Assembly (NCBI RefSeq): GCF_001999245.1
Contig: NZ_CP019630.1
Coordinates: 3,873,001 to 3,937,000 of the forward strand
Direction: 5' to 3'
Length of the DNA stretch: 64,000 bases
From: Roseibium algicola
Lineage (GTDB): Bacteria; Pseudomonadota; Alphaproteobacteria; Rhizobiales; Stappiaceae
The stretch's first letter is position 1, and the number at the start of each line of letters is the position of its first letter. The position numbers and the translations under genes are program-made. Under the pieces are notes generated by a model, which ran no database searches, was not told where the DNA came from, and saw only the letters and a program-made list of their open reading frames with translations. Positions 1-7,720 of this stretch are shown one piece after another.

Positions 1-1
1 C

Positions 2-634
2 CGGCATCTGCGTATTGGAGCCTCGGAAACCATTGCACAGTGTTGGCTGCCGGATCTGGTTGCCGCTCTGCGGGCCGACTTTCCCAATCTGATCGTGGAA
101 ATCAACGTCGATATCTCGGTGAACCTGCGCGCCGGTTTGCTCGACCGGGAAATCGATCTGGCCCTGTTGCTGGGGCCGATTTCGGAATATTCGGTCGACA
201 ATATCGAGCTGCCCGGTTTCGACCTCGGCTGGTATGTGGCGGCGGACAGTCCGGCCAAGGGCGCGCAAGCCGAGGCGCTTTTGCGGGAAAAACCCGTAAT
301 CACCTACGCCCGGCACACGCGGCCTTACCGCGAGCTGAAAACGCTGTTGTTCGAACGGGTTGCACCGGACGTGCAGATGTTCCCGTCATCGTCTCTGTCT
401 GCCTGTTTCAGGCTGGTGGAAGCAGGGCTTGGGGTCGCCGCACTGCCGAGGGCGCTGGCACGGCCCTATGTCGAGGGAGGAAGCATCGTCGAGTTCGATC
501 CGGGATGGGTACCGGATGCCCTGAGGTTTTCGGCGAGCTATCTCGGTGACCCGCGCAGCCACATCGTCGCGGCTGCTGCGAAGAAGGCGCTGGAGGTTGC
601 GGTCGCTTACTCTGGCTATAAAAATCATTTATAA
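2..634 (+). CDS. LysR-family transcriptional regulator, C-terminal part (5' end outside window)
   Basis: The frame is already open at the left edge (the first codons read RHLRIGASETIAQCWLPDL) and ends with TAA, so the N-terminal helix-turn-helix lies outside. What remains is the periplasmic-binding-protein-like effector domain of LysR regulators: the LRIGASET strand that starts the domain, the RAGLLDREIDLALL segment, and the LVEAGLGVAALPRALA helix typical near its end. It reads towards the DUF1445 and TRAP genes that start about 75 bp downstream, so it may control them. The DNA-binding domain cannot be seen, and the effector cannot be inferred. Confidence 0.88.
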   Translation, partial: RHLRIGASETIAQCWLPDLVAALRADFPNLIVEINVDISVNLRAGLLDREIDLALLLGPISEYSVDNIELPGFDLGWYVAADSPAKGAQAEALLREKPVITYARHTRPYRELKTLLFERVAPDVQMFPSSSLSACFRLVEAGLGVAALPRALARPYVEGGSIVEFDPGWVPDALRFSASYLGDPRSHIVAAAAKKALEVAVAYSGYKNHL

Positions 635-707
635 GATCTGCTAAAATCATTCAATTTGAGTTTATAACAGCAATGCGGGAGCCTTTCTCCAATGAAGGAG
701 AGCCCCG

Positions 708-1529
708 GTGCTGCAATCTTATGAAACCCTTCGACAGGAAAACATCGAGACGCTTCGGGCGCAGATAAGGTCCGGCAGCTATCGCTCGCACACGGCGGGG
801 CTCGGCAAGAACCTGCTTCAGGCAAATCTGGCGATCATTCCGGAAGCCTTTGCGCTGGATTTCATGCGCTTCTGCCAGCGCAATCCCAAACCCTGTCCGT
901 TGATCGGTGCTTCGGACACGGGAAACCCCCTCCTGTTCACCCTGGGACACTGCCTGGATATTCGTACCGACGTCCCCGCCTACAACATCTATCGCGATGG
1001 CCGGCTGGAAGGCTCGGTAACGGACATAAGCGCCTTGTGGTCAGACGATCTCGTTGCCTTTGCGCTCGGCTGTTCCTTCACTTTCGAACATGCGCTGATC
1101 GAGGCGGGGATCGACCTCTGGCACATTTCAAACAATGTCACCGTGCCGATGTACCACTCTAACATGGAAACGACACCGGCCGGGCCATTCCGGGGAGCGA
1201 TGGTTGTTTCCATGCGGATGATCCCGGATGAGCGGGTGCGGGACGCGGTTGCCATTTCGGCCCGCTTTCCTCTGGCGCACGGGTCACCGGTCCATATCGG
1301 CGATCCGGCGGCCATCGGCATTTCCGATCTCGGCAATCCGGACTGGGGCGATGCGGTGCCGGTGGAGGCCGGTTTCACGCCCGTCTTCTGGGCTTGCGGA
1401 GTGACACCGCAAGCCATCATCCAGAACGCTGCCCTGCCGCTGCTGATTACCCATAAACCGGGACACATGCTGATCACGGACATCCCGGATGACGCTGAAA
1501 TTCCAATCATAACAAAAAAGACGCTGTAA
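708..1529 (+). CDS. DUF1445 / D-glutamate cyclase family protein (YcsI-like putative hydro-lyase)
   Basis: A 273-residue protein close to the usual family length of about 265. It shows the conserved blocks of DUF1445, including FALGCSFTFEHALIEAGI, the YHSNMETTPAGPFRG stretch and the C-terminal THKPGHMLITD motif. Members are annotated as putative hydro-lyases, and the eukaryotic relative DGLUCY converts D-glutamate to 5-oxo-D-proline. The start is GTG at 708, preceded by GAAGGAG at a spacing of 7; no ATG start fits better. It sits 25 bp before a complete TRAP transporter, so the imported compound may be its substrate or a precursor; oxoproline or a D-amino-acid derivative is my inference. Family assignment is firm, function is not. 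Confidence 0.85.
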   Translation: MLQSYETLRQENIETLRAQIRSGSYRSHTAGLGKNLLQANLAIIPEAFALDFMRFCQRNPKPCPLIGASDTGNPLLFTLGHCLDIRTDVPAYNIYRDGRLEGSVTDISALWSDDLVAFALGCSFTFEHALIEAGIDLWHISNNVTVPMYHSNMETTPAGPFRGAMVVSMRMIPDERVRDAVAISARFPLAHGSPVHIGDPAAIGISDLGNPDWGDAVPVEAGFTPVFWACGVTPQAIIQNAALPLLITHKPGHMLITDIPDDAEIPIITKKTL

Positions 1530-1554
1530 GCTCGAACCTTCACGGAGTGGACAC

Positions 1555-2592
1555 ATGAAAAAGATTCTGACTTTCCTCATGGCCGGTGCCGCCATGTCCT
1601 CGGCCGCCGCCGCGGAAGATCTGTCTGTCGTCGGCAGTTGGTCCAGCCTGCCTCTGCACCAGGATTATGAGGCGCCGTTCTGGCAGACCGCCTTGCCTGA
1701 GGCATCCGGTGGCACCATCAACACAACCGTCACCACTCACAACCAGATGAACCTCGGCGTTGGCGAAGTGTTCCGCCTGCTTGGCCAGGGTGTTTTCGAC
1801 GTCGGCATGACGGTGGGCGATTATGCAGTTGCCGATGCACCGGAACTGGAAGGCCTCGATGTGCCGCTGGTGGCCATGTCTGCCGACAAGGCCCATGCCG
1901 CGGTCGATGCCGCCCGGCCGATGGTCGAGGAGATCTTCGAAAAGCGCTTCAATTCCAAGGTGCTTGCGATTGCGCCCTATCCGCCGCAGGTGGTGTTCTG
2001 CAACGCTGAAGTCGGTTCGCTGGACGACCTGAAGGGCAAGAAGATCCGCGCATCCGGCCGCATGACGGCCAAGTTCCTGGAAGCGCTCGGAGCAGAAGGC
2101 ATTACGGTTGCCTTTTCCGAGGTGCCGGGCGCGCTGCAGAAGGGCGTCGTCGATTGTGCGGTGACCGGGGCAGGCTCGGGCTACAGCGCCGGGTGGTGGG
2201 AAGTCAGCACGCATCTTCTGCCGATCCCGCTTGGCGGCTGGGACCCGGTGGTGACGGCGATCAATCTCGACAAGTGGAACGCTCTGTCCGGCGAGACCCG
2301 GGCTTTGATCGAAAAGGAAATTGCCGAGAATTTCGAAGCCCCCGCCTGGGCATCGGCGGCAGGTGCGCTGAGCAATGACATCGCCTGCCTGACCGGCAAG
2401 GGCGAATGCGCTTCGGGCGATGTGCGGGACATGGTTCTTGTCGAAGCCAGCGACGGTGACATCGAGCGGGCACGCCAGATCCTGGAAACCGATGTTCTGC
2501 CGGAATGGGCAGAGCGGGCCGGTGGCGACTGGGCCGCGCGCTGGAACGACAGCGTCGGCACCGTCGTCGGTGTGCAGATCAAGACCAACTAA
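1555..2592 (+). CDS. dctP: TRAP transporter substrate-binding protein, DctP type
   Basis: A 345-residue periplasmic receptor with a signal peptide (MKKILTFLMAGAAMSSAAAA). It carries the DctP signature region around residues 155-200, including DLKGKKIRASGR, whose Arg normally salt-bridges a substrate carboxylate, and the VPGALQKGVVDCAVTG segment. It is the first gene of a dctPQM set with the two permease genes directly downstream and spaced like an operon. The substrate should be an organic acid. Because a DUF1445 (D-glutamate cyclase-like) gene lies just upstream and some DctP proteins bind pyroglutamate, an oxoproline-type ligand is possible but unproven. Confidence 0.9.
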   Translation: MKKILTFLMAGAAMSSAAAAEDLSVVGSWSSLPLHQDYEAPFWQTALPEASGGTINTTVTTHNQMNLGVGEVFRLLGQGVFDVGMTVGDYAVADAPELEGLDVPLVAMSADKAHAAVDAARPMVEEIFEKRFNSKVLAIAPYPPQVVFCNAEVGSLDDLKGKKIRASGRMTAKFLEALGAEGITVAFSEVPGALQKGVVDCAVTGAGSGYSAGWWEVSTHLLPIPLGGWDPVVTAINLDKWNALSGETRALIEKEIAENFEAPAWASAAGALSNDIACLTGKGECASGDVRDMVLVEASDGDIERARQILETDVLPEWAERAGGDWAARWNDSVGTVVGVQIKTN

Positions 2593-2609
2593 GCCCGGGA
2601 GACATCGAG

Positions 2610-3158
2610 GTGGCGGAGAAACTCCTGTCAATCCTGTCGAGGATCAACCGGGCGATAGCGATTTCGGTCGGCGTTCTGTTCCTCACCTGTGCAGGTCTTG
2701 TTCTGATTGATATCTGTCTCCGCCGTGTCGGTGCCTCCTTCGGCGGCACCGACGAAATCTCCGGCTACGTGATGGCCATCGGAACGGCCTGGGGCATGGC
2801 TTTCGGATTGAGCGAACTTTCGCATATCCGGATCGATTTCCTGCGCCGTTCGGTCGGTCTGCCAAAATGGCGGGCGGTGCTGGATCTTCTGTCGATCTTT
2901 GCCCTGTCCTCGACCGTCTCGATCGTCGCGCTGAAGTGCTGGCCGGTGGTGGAGACGACACTGCGCAATTCCTCAAGGGCGAACACACCCCTGGAAACTC
3001 CGCTCGCGCTGGTGCAATTGCCCTGGTTTGCCGGGTGGGTGTGGTTCGCGGTCACCGCATGGCTGACCTTTGTCGCCGGTGTGCTGCTGGTCCTGCGCGG
3101 TGAATTTGCAAAATCCGAGCAGGCGATCGGTGCCTTTCCGGAAGGGGAGACAGCCTGA
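2610..3158 (+). CDS. dctQ: TRAP transporter small permease (DctQ)
   Basis: A 182-residue membrane protein with four predicted helices in the DctQ arrangement (about residues 10-32, 48-66, 85-105, 130-155), including the LIDICLRRVGASFGGTDEIS segment typical of the first loop. I chose the GTG at 2610 because GGGAGA lies 7 nt upstream and the protein then begins just before the first helix; the upstream in-frame ATG would lie inside dctP. Its stop overlaps the dctM start (TGATG), which implies translational coupling. Confidence 0.9.
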   Translation: MAEKLLSILSRINRAIAISVGVLFLTCAGLVLIDICLRRVGASFGGTDEISGYVMAIGTAWGMAFGLSELSHIRIDFLRRSVGLPKWRAVLDLLSIFALSSTVSIVALKCWPVVETTLRNSSRANTPLETPLALVQLPWFAGWVWFAVTAWLTFVAGVLLVLRGEFAKSEQAIGAFPEGETA

Positions 3159-4441
3159 TGCTTTCCTTCGTTTCCGTAGGCCTTCTTGGGCTCCTCAGCC
3201 TTTCCATTCCCGTCGGCATCGTGCTGTTCCTGCTGGGGTTCGGCATCGACCAGTTCTTCAGTGCCTTTCCGTTGACACGCGGCCTCGGGTCGATGGTCTG
3301 GTCGACGTCGGAAAATGCAGCGCTGATCGCCATTCCGTTCTTTGTGCTGCTGGGCGAGATCCTGGTGCGCACCGGCATTGCCGCACGCACCTACTCGGCG
3401 CTCGACCGCTGGGTCTCCTGGCTGCCAGGCGGGCTGGTGCATGCCAATGTGGCAACCGCCACCATGTTCTCGGCCACGTCCGGTTCGTCTGTGGCAACGG
3501 CTGCCACGGTGGCGACGGTGGCCATGCCGCAGGCTGATCGGCTGGGCTATGACCAGAAGCTCTTTTCCGGTGCGATCGCCGCCGGGGGTACGCTCGGCAT
3601 CATGATCCCGCCGTCGATCAACCTGATCGTCTACGGTTTTCTGACACAGACCTCGATCCCGCAGCTTTTTCTGGCAGGGCTTCTGCCCGGCATCCTGCTG
3701 GCGATGGCCTTTCTGGCAGTGACCGCGCTTGTTTGCCTGGTCAATCCGAAGCTCGGCGGGGCACGGCGGACGTTCCCCTTGCGGGAAATGGCACTCGGGC
3801 TCGCGGATCTACTGCCGATCATTCTTCTGTTCAGTGCCATCATCGGCTCGATCTACAAGGGCTGGGCGACACCAACCGAAGCCGCCTCTGTCGGGGTTGC
3901 CGGAGCGCTGGCAATTGCCGCGCTTTTCGGTGGGCTCAACACACGCATGATCGGCGAAGCGCTGATCGGTACCGTGCGGGTCACGGCGATGATCATGCTG
4001 GTGGTTATCGGGGCGTCGTTTCTCAACTTTACGCTTTCGGCCGCCGGCCTGTCGCAGGAATTGCGCGGCTTTCTGGAGGGGCTCGGCTTCGGTCCCCTGC
4101 AGACGCTGCTGGTGATCGTCGCGATGTATATCGTGCTTGGTTTCTTCATCGAGACCCTATCGCTGATGGTCATCACCATTCCCATCGTTGTGCCGATCGT
4201 CATCAGCCTGGGCTATGATCCGGTCTGGTTCGGCATCCTGATGATCGTGCTGATCGAGATGGCGCTGATCACACCGCCGGTGGGGCTCAATCTCTTCGTC
4301 GTCCAGAGTGCGCGGCGCGGCGGATCCATTGCCGAGGTGATGCTGGGAGCCATTCCCTATGTGTTGGCGATGCTGGCCATGGTCGCGGCGCTGATCGCCC
4401 TGCCGCAGATTGCGCTTTATCTGCCGATGGCCATGCGCTGA
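3158..4441 (+). CDS. dctM: TRAP transporter large permease (DctM)
   Basis: A 427-residue integral membrane protein of about 12 helices, the sodium-coupled transport subunit of the tripartite transporter. Family hallmarks are visible: AIPFFVLLGEILVRTGIA near residue 60, the ATMFSATSGSSVATAATVATV loop near 105, GGTLGIMIPPSINLIVYG near 150 and the C-terminal ALITPPVGLNLFVVQS motif. Length fits the family. It overlaps dctQ by one base and closes the dctPQM operon. Confidence 0.95.
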   Translation: MLSFVSVGLLGLLSLSIPVGIVLFLLGFGIDQFFSAFPLTRGLGSMVWSTSENAALIAIPFFVLLGEILVRTGIAARTYSALDRWVSWLPGGLVHANVATATMFSATSGSSVATAATVATVAMPQADRLGYDQKLFSGAIAAGGTLGIMIPPSINLIVYGFLTQTSIPQLFLAGLLPGILLAMAFLAVTALVCLVNPKLGGARRTFPLREMALGLADLLPIILLFSAIIGSIYKGWATPTEAASVGVAGALAIAALFGGLNTRMIGEALIGTVRVTAMIMLVVIGASFLNFTLSAAGLSQELRGFLEGLGFGPLQTLLVIVAMYIVLGFFIETLSLMVITIPIVVPIVISLGYDPVWFGILMIVLIEMALITPPVGLNLFVVQSARRGGSIAEVMLGAIPYVLAMLAMVAALIALPQIALYLPMAMR

Positions 4442-4549
4442 GGGGACAAGAGCAGAATTATTTTGGAACTGACAGACCGGGCAGACGTTTCCACCGTGAT
4501 GAAGGCGGACCGGAGCAATCCGGAGGCCACATACACGAAGGAGACATTG

Positions 4550-5035
4550 ATGACACGGTTTACCAAACTCGCCCTGACCCTGACGGGAGCCACGCTTCTT
4601 GCGACCCCTGTGATGGCCCAGGACAAGCCTGCTGGCGTTGAAGTTGGCAAACTGACATGCGTTGTCGAGCAGGAAACCAATTTCATCGTCGGTTCCAAGG
4701 CCGTCATGAACTGCACCTTCGACCGGGTCGGTGACGGCCCTGCCAGCTACTACACGGCGACCGTAAGCGAGTACGGGCTTGATATCGGGACGACCGACTC
4801 GGCCACGCTGATATGGGGCGTCGTTGCACCGACTGCCGACCTGGAGGTGGGCGCTCTTGAAGGTGAATATGCCGGCGTGACCGCAGGTGCGAGCCTTGGT
4901 GCGGGTATCAAGGCCAATGCCCTTATTGGCGGCTTCGACAAGTCGATTGCGCTGAACCCGCTCAGTGTGGAAAGCCAGACGGGCACGAACATCACGGTTG
5001 GTGTCAGTCGGATGTCACTGGAAGCGATCAAGTGA
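4550..5035 (+). CDS. DUF992 domain-containing exported protein
   Basis: A 161-residue protein with a cleavable signal peptide (MTRFTKLALTLTGATLLATPVMA). The mature part has the DUF992 pattern: VEVGKLTCVVE at its start, a second Cys in MNCTF, and a glycine- and alanine-rich end with NALIGG and SIALNPLSVE. The two Cys (about residues 40 and 56) could form a disulfide. I chose the ATG at 4550 because AAGGAGA stands 6 nt upstream and the signal peptide then starts properly. DUF992 proteins are periplasmic or outer-membrane-associated proteins of Hyphomicrobiales with no known activity. A strong terminator follows at once. Confidence 0.85.
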   Translation: MTRFTKLALTLTGATLLATPVMAQDKPAGVEVGKLTCVVEQETNFIVGSKAVMNCTFDRVGDGPASYYTATVSEYGLDIGTTDSATLIWGVVAPTADLEVGALEGEYAGVTAGASLGAGIKANALIGGFDKSIALNPLSVESQTGTNITVGVSRMSLEAIK

Positions 5036-5056
5036 ACACAGTGACATAACGTCAAG

Positions 5057-5082
5057 AAGGGTCGGCTTTGCCGGCCCTTTTT
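5057..5082 (+). terminator. Rho-independent terminator after the DUF992 gene
   Basis: A 10-bp stem (AAGGGTCGGC / GCCGGCCCTT with one G:U pair) closes a TTT loop and is followed by a run of T, 22 nt after the DUF992 stop codon. Confidence 0.85.
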
Positions 5083-5154
5083 GCATTCCGGACGCAGATT
5101 GGGCTGAAAAGAGTGCGGACGTCCGACGATAATTCGAACTGGAGGGATACCTGG

Positions 5155-5742
5155 ATGGCGACAGTTCAGTCGGAGACAATCAAGGAAGTTCTTACAAACT
5201 GGGAAGACGAAATTGAAAAGGAAGGCCGCGCCGATGTCGGCTCGCTGTTGAATGCTTCTGGCAGCCGTGCGGCGGGACCTCTTCTGTTTCTGCCGGCCCT
5301 TGTGATGATATCTCCCATCGGGGCCATACCAGGTGTGCCGATTGTTCTCACAACATTGACGCTTCTGGTGGCGGGACAGCTTGTGCTTGGCAGAACCTCG
5401 ATCTGGTTACCGTCTTTCGTGCGCAATCGCGGTTTCCCCAAGCAGAAGGTGAAGTCGATCATCGACAAGCTCACCCCCTATGCCGAACGCGCCGACCGTT
5501 ACCTCGGGCAACGCCTGGCCATGTTCGCCGGCGAAACCGCGAGCCGGATCGTCGCGGCGTTTTGCATCTTTCTGTCTCTTCTTGTCTATCCCGCCACCCT
5601 GCTGCCCTTTGCTGTCGCCTTGCCCGGCTCGGCAATACTTCTCCTGAGCCTCGGGTTGCTGGTGCGCGATGGCGTCGTGACGCTGGTGGGGTTGATGGTG
5701 GCCTTGGCAGCGGTCGCCACCGTCGTTTACTGGCTTGCCTGA
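5155..5742 (+). CDS. Exopolysaccharide synthesis ExoD family membrane protein
   Basis: A 195-residue protein with the ExoD domain. A soluble N-terminus (residues 1-40) is followed by the conserved SRAAGPLLFLPALVMISPIGAIPGVP block, the LVLGRTSIWLPSFVRNRGF segment, and two or three helices at the C-terminus (about 130-195). ExoD in Sinorhizobium is linked to exopolysaccharide synthesis and alkali tolerance, but the mechanism is unknown. The ATG at 5155 is preceded by GGAGGG; the longer frame would begin inside the preceding terminator. It stands alone between two terminators. Confidence 0.85.
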   Translation: MATVQSETIKEVLTNWEDEIEKEGRADVGSLLNASGSRAAGPLLFLPALVMISPIGAIPGVPIVLTTLTLLVAGQLVLGRTSIWLPSFVRNRGFPKQKVKSIIDKLTPYAERADRYLGQRLAMFAGETASRIVAAFCIFLSLLVYPATLLPFAVALPGSAILLLSLGLLVRDGVVTLVGLMVALAAVATVVYWLA

Positions 5743-5951
5743 GGGCTTCTCGTGACGACCTTGTCCATGAGTTCGCCCCGAAACCGGGAGGCCTCCTCGT
5801 GACGGACAACCGGGGGGAGCGCGGATCAGGACAGGTGTGTGATCCGTCCGTCCACGGCACGAAAGAAGCCCCGATGTGAGCCAGTTTTCCTTTGTCCTTC
5901 TGCCTTTAAGCCAGCTCCTCCTCGCTGGTAGAGCCACGACCTCTGGTCACG

Positions 5952-5982
5952 CAAAAAAAAACGGGCCGCCGAAGCGACCCGT
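5952..5982 (-). terminator. Rho-independent terminator of the PRC-barrel gene
   Basis: Read on the minus strand, ACGGGTCGC pairs with GCGGCCCGT (one G:U) around a short loop and runs into a tract of nine or more T. It lies 27 nt after the stop codon of the PRC-barrel gene. Confidence 0.85.
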
Positions 5983-6008
5983 TTCCTTGGTGTCTTTCAG
6001 ACAGCCGT

Positions 6009-6938
6009 TCAGCCTTTCAGCAGAACCGCATCCGGATTGGCCTTGTAGGTGGCAGGCTCATAGGTCTGCGCATTTTCAAGCTGTTCCTTGGTGAAAGGGG
6101 CGGTGACCAGAAGGTCGCCGTTTTCCGTTTCGAACATCTTCAGGCTGTTGAAGGCAACGGCAACCGGCTTTGCGTTGAAGCCAAGGAAACCGCCGACATC
6201 GATGACAACTGCCTGGGCCTTGCCGTCCTTGCCGATCAGGACCTCGGCGACTTCACCGATGTTTGTGTCCTGGTTGGTGTAGACCGTTGAATCGATCAGC
6301 TCGTCCGTGGATACGCTGGCTGCATCGACCTCGGTCTTTTCTTCAGTCCAGCCGGTGGACATGGCTTCATCCAGCTGCTGCCTGGCCGGGTCGATGGCCT
6401 CTTTCCTAACTGTTTCATAGGTGGACCTGGCGTTTTCGGTGACCTTGTCCATTTGCTCGCGCGCACCTTCCGTCGTCATCCAGTACGGGATGTAATCCGG
6501 GCGCTCATAGGCGGTTGCCGCTTCCAGTTCCTGGCGCGAGACGTCACTGACGACGATGAGTCGCTTGTCCACACCGGCCACGAAGTTGAGGCGGGCGAAA
6601 TCGAGGGCGACTTCCTTTTCGCCGATGCCGAGGAAACCGCCGACACCGACAATCACCGCATGCACGGAGCCATCGCGGCCGAAGACCACGTCGTTGATGT
6701 CGCCGATTTCTTCCCCTTCGGCATTTCTGCTGGTCACCACAGGCTTGCCGACCATGTTGGTGGCGAGAATGCCGGTGGTCGTATCCGGTGCAAGGGTGTG
6801 GAGTTCGAATTCGTATACGCCGGTGTCATCACTTGCACCGGCCTGACCGCCGTCTTTCATCGCAGAGGTCTCACCGGCAACAGCCGCCGTTGAAATGGCA
6901 GCTACGATTGCGGTGGTGGCGAGTAGATGGCGAAGCAT
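6009..6938 (-). CDS. Exported protein with two PRC-barrel domains
   Basis: A 309-residue protein with a signal peptide (MLRHLLATTAIVAAISTAAVA). Two PRC-barrel modules are seen, about residues 58-130 (NMVGKPVVTSRNAEGEEIGD, then VGGFLGIGEKEVALDF) and about 215-285 (IDSTVYTNQDTNIGEVAEVL, then VGGFLGFNAKPVAVAF). The repeated VGGFLG turn marks both. A helical linker separates them. Related exported PRC-barrel proteins are common in alphaproteobacteria and often stress induced. An EcfG-like promoter (GGAAC-N16-CATT) ends 48 bp upstream, which supports general stress control. Biochemical function is unknown. Confidence 0.88.
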   Translation of the reverse strand: MLRHLLATTAIVAAISTAAVAGETSAMKDGGQAGASDDTGVYEFELHTLAPDTTTGILATNMVGKPVVTSRNAEGEEIGDINDVVFGRDGSVHAVIVGVGGFLGIGEKEVALDFARLNFVAGVDKRLIVVSDVSRQELEAATAYERPDYIPYWMTTEGAREQMDKVTENARSTYETVRKEAIDPARQQLDEAMSTGWTEEKTEVDAASVSTDELIDSTVYTNQDTNIGEVAEVLIGKDGKAQAVVIDVGGFLGFNAKPVAVAFNSLKMFETENGDLLVTAPFTKEQLENAQTYEPATYKANPDAVLLKG

Positions 6939-6986
6939 TTCAGCATCTCCCTTTCGTGTTCTGAAAAGTTGAAAGTGCAGTAGGTA

Positions 6987-7011
6987 AATGGTTGAACTTT
7001 CGGGAAGTTCC
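6987..7011 (-). promoter_or_regulatory. EcfG-type promoter, near consensus, for the PRC-barrel gene
   Basis: Minus-strand GGAAC (7011-7007), a 16-nt spacer, then CATT (6990-6987). The alphaproteobacterial EcfG consensus is GGAAC-N16/17-CGTT, so only one -10 base differs. The same CATT variant occurs upstream of phyR. Confidence 0.6.
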
Positions 7012-7064
7012 GGGAGAAGGCGTCACGGCTGCGCCTGGGGGGCGTTGAGCCGTGACGCGAAAAA

Positions 7065-7250
7065 TCAGGCGAGTTTGCCTGCGCTTTTCGGACCGGCCAG
7101 CAGCCAGACAATGAAGCCGACGACCGGGAAAATCAGGATCCCGAGAACCCAAAGCAACTTTGCCCCGGTGGAGGAGCCGCTTCCGAGGACCTGAATGATC
7201 GCGTAGACGTCCAGGATGAGGATCAACAGGCCGACAATTCCATATTCCAT
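7065..7250 (-). CDS. Small membrane protein with PLDc_N (cardiolipin synthase N-terminal-like) domain
   Basis: A 61-residue protein with two hydrophobic helices. The helix MEYGIVGLLILILDVYAIIQ, a short polar turn (GSGSSTGAKLLW) and a second helix ending in FIVWLLAGPK form the PLDc_N pattern, in which the domain stands alone in a small membrane protein. The start at 7250 has GGAG 8 nt upstream; the longer reading has no signal. A consensus EcfG promoter lies 33-57 bp upstream, so it very likely belongs to the general stress regulon. It is divergent from the DUF1328 gene. Confidence 0.82.
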   Translation of the reverse strand: MEYGIVGLLILILDVYAIIQVLGSGSSTGAKLLWVLGILIFPVVGFIVWLLAGPKSAGKLA

Positions 7251-7282
7251 GACAGATCTCCGATGCTGGTGACTGTGACGGA

Positions 7283-7307
7283 AACGGCCGGGCGCGAAGA
7301 AGGTTCC
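7283..7307 (-). promoter_or_regulatory. Consensus EcfG promoter of the PLDc_N gene
   Basis: Minus-strand GGAAC (7307-7303), exactly 16 nt, then CGTT (7286-7283): a perfect match to the EcfG consensus, 33 bp before the start codon. Confidence 0.8.
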
Positions 7308-7351
7308 CTGCGGTGGTCTTGAAGTTTCCGAGATAATTTTCAAAAATATTT

Positions 7352-7376
7352 GGAACGATTTCGAAAACGAGGCGTT
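7352..7376 (+). promoter_or_regulatory. Consensus EcfG promoter of the DUF1328 gene
   Basis: GGAAC (7352-7356), 16 nt, CGTT (7373-7376): a perfect EcfG match, 32 bp before the ATG at 7409. It is arranged back to back with the PLDc_N promoter, so one 94-bp stretch holds two divergent stress promoters. Confidence 0.8.
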
Positions 7377-7408
7377 TCATCTCCGTATCTCAAATATCGG
7401 AGGTTGCT

Positions 7409-7579
7409 ATGCTTTCCTGGGCATTGTTGTTCTTGGTGGTTGCTATTGTTGCAGCCGTACTTGGTTTTGGCGGTATTGCCGGTACTGCGGTTTCTATTGC
7501 CAAACTGATCTTCTTTGTCGCCATTGCGCTGTTCCTGATTTCGGCAGTCGCACATGCCATCAGAGGCCGCAGGGTCTGA
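7409..7579 (+). CDS. DUF1328 family small membrane protein (YtjA-like)
   Basis: A 56-residue protein that starts [20 protein letters not shown] and continues [20 protein letters not shown], ending AIRGRRV. This is the standard two-helix DUF1328 (YtjA) sequence at its standard length. GGAGG precedes the ATG at a spacing of 5. An EcfG promoter lies upstream and a strong terminator starts 14 nt after the stop, so it is a single-gene stress transcript. The family has no assigned activity. Confidence 0.88.
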   Translation: MLSWALLFLVVAIVAAVLGFGGIAGTAVSIAKLIFFVAIALFLISAVAHAIRGRRV

Positions 7580-7593
7580 CACGAGAACAAAAC

Positions 7594-7615
7594 GGGCGCT
7601 TCGGCGCCCTTTTTT
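7594..7615 (+). terminator. Rho-independent terminator of the DUF1328 gene
   Basis: GGGCGC-TTCG-GCGCCC followed by six T: a compact stem with a stable tetraloop. Confidence 0.9.
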
Positions 7616-7720
7616 GTGCCTTCCCCAACAGGCATTCAGGCGACGTCAAACGCCTGACAAGACAACGCTTTCCTCGTTCAATGACATAGGTGATTCAGTC
7701 GCCTTGCCGGTATCCGGTGG

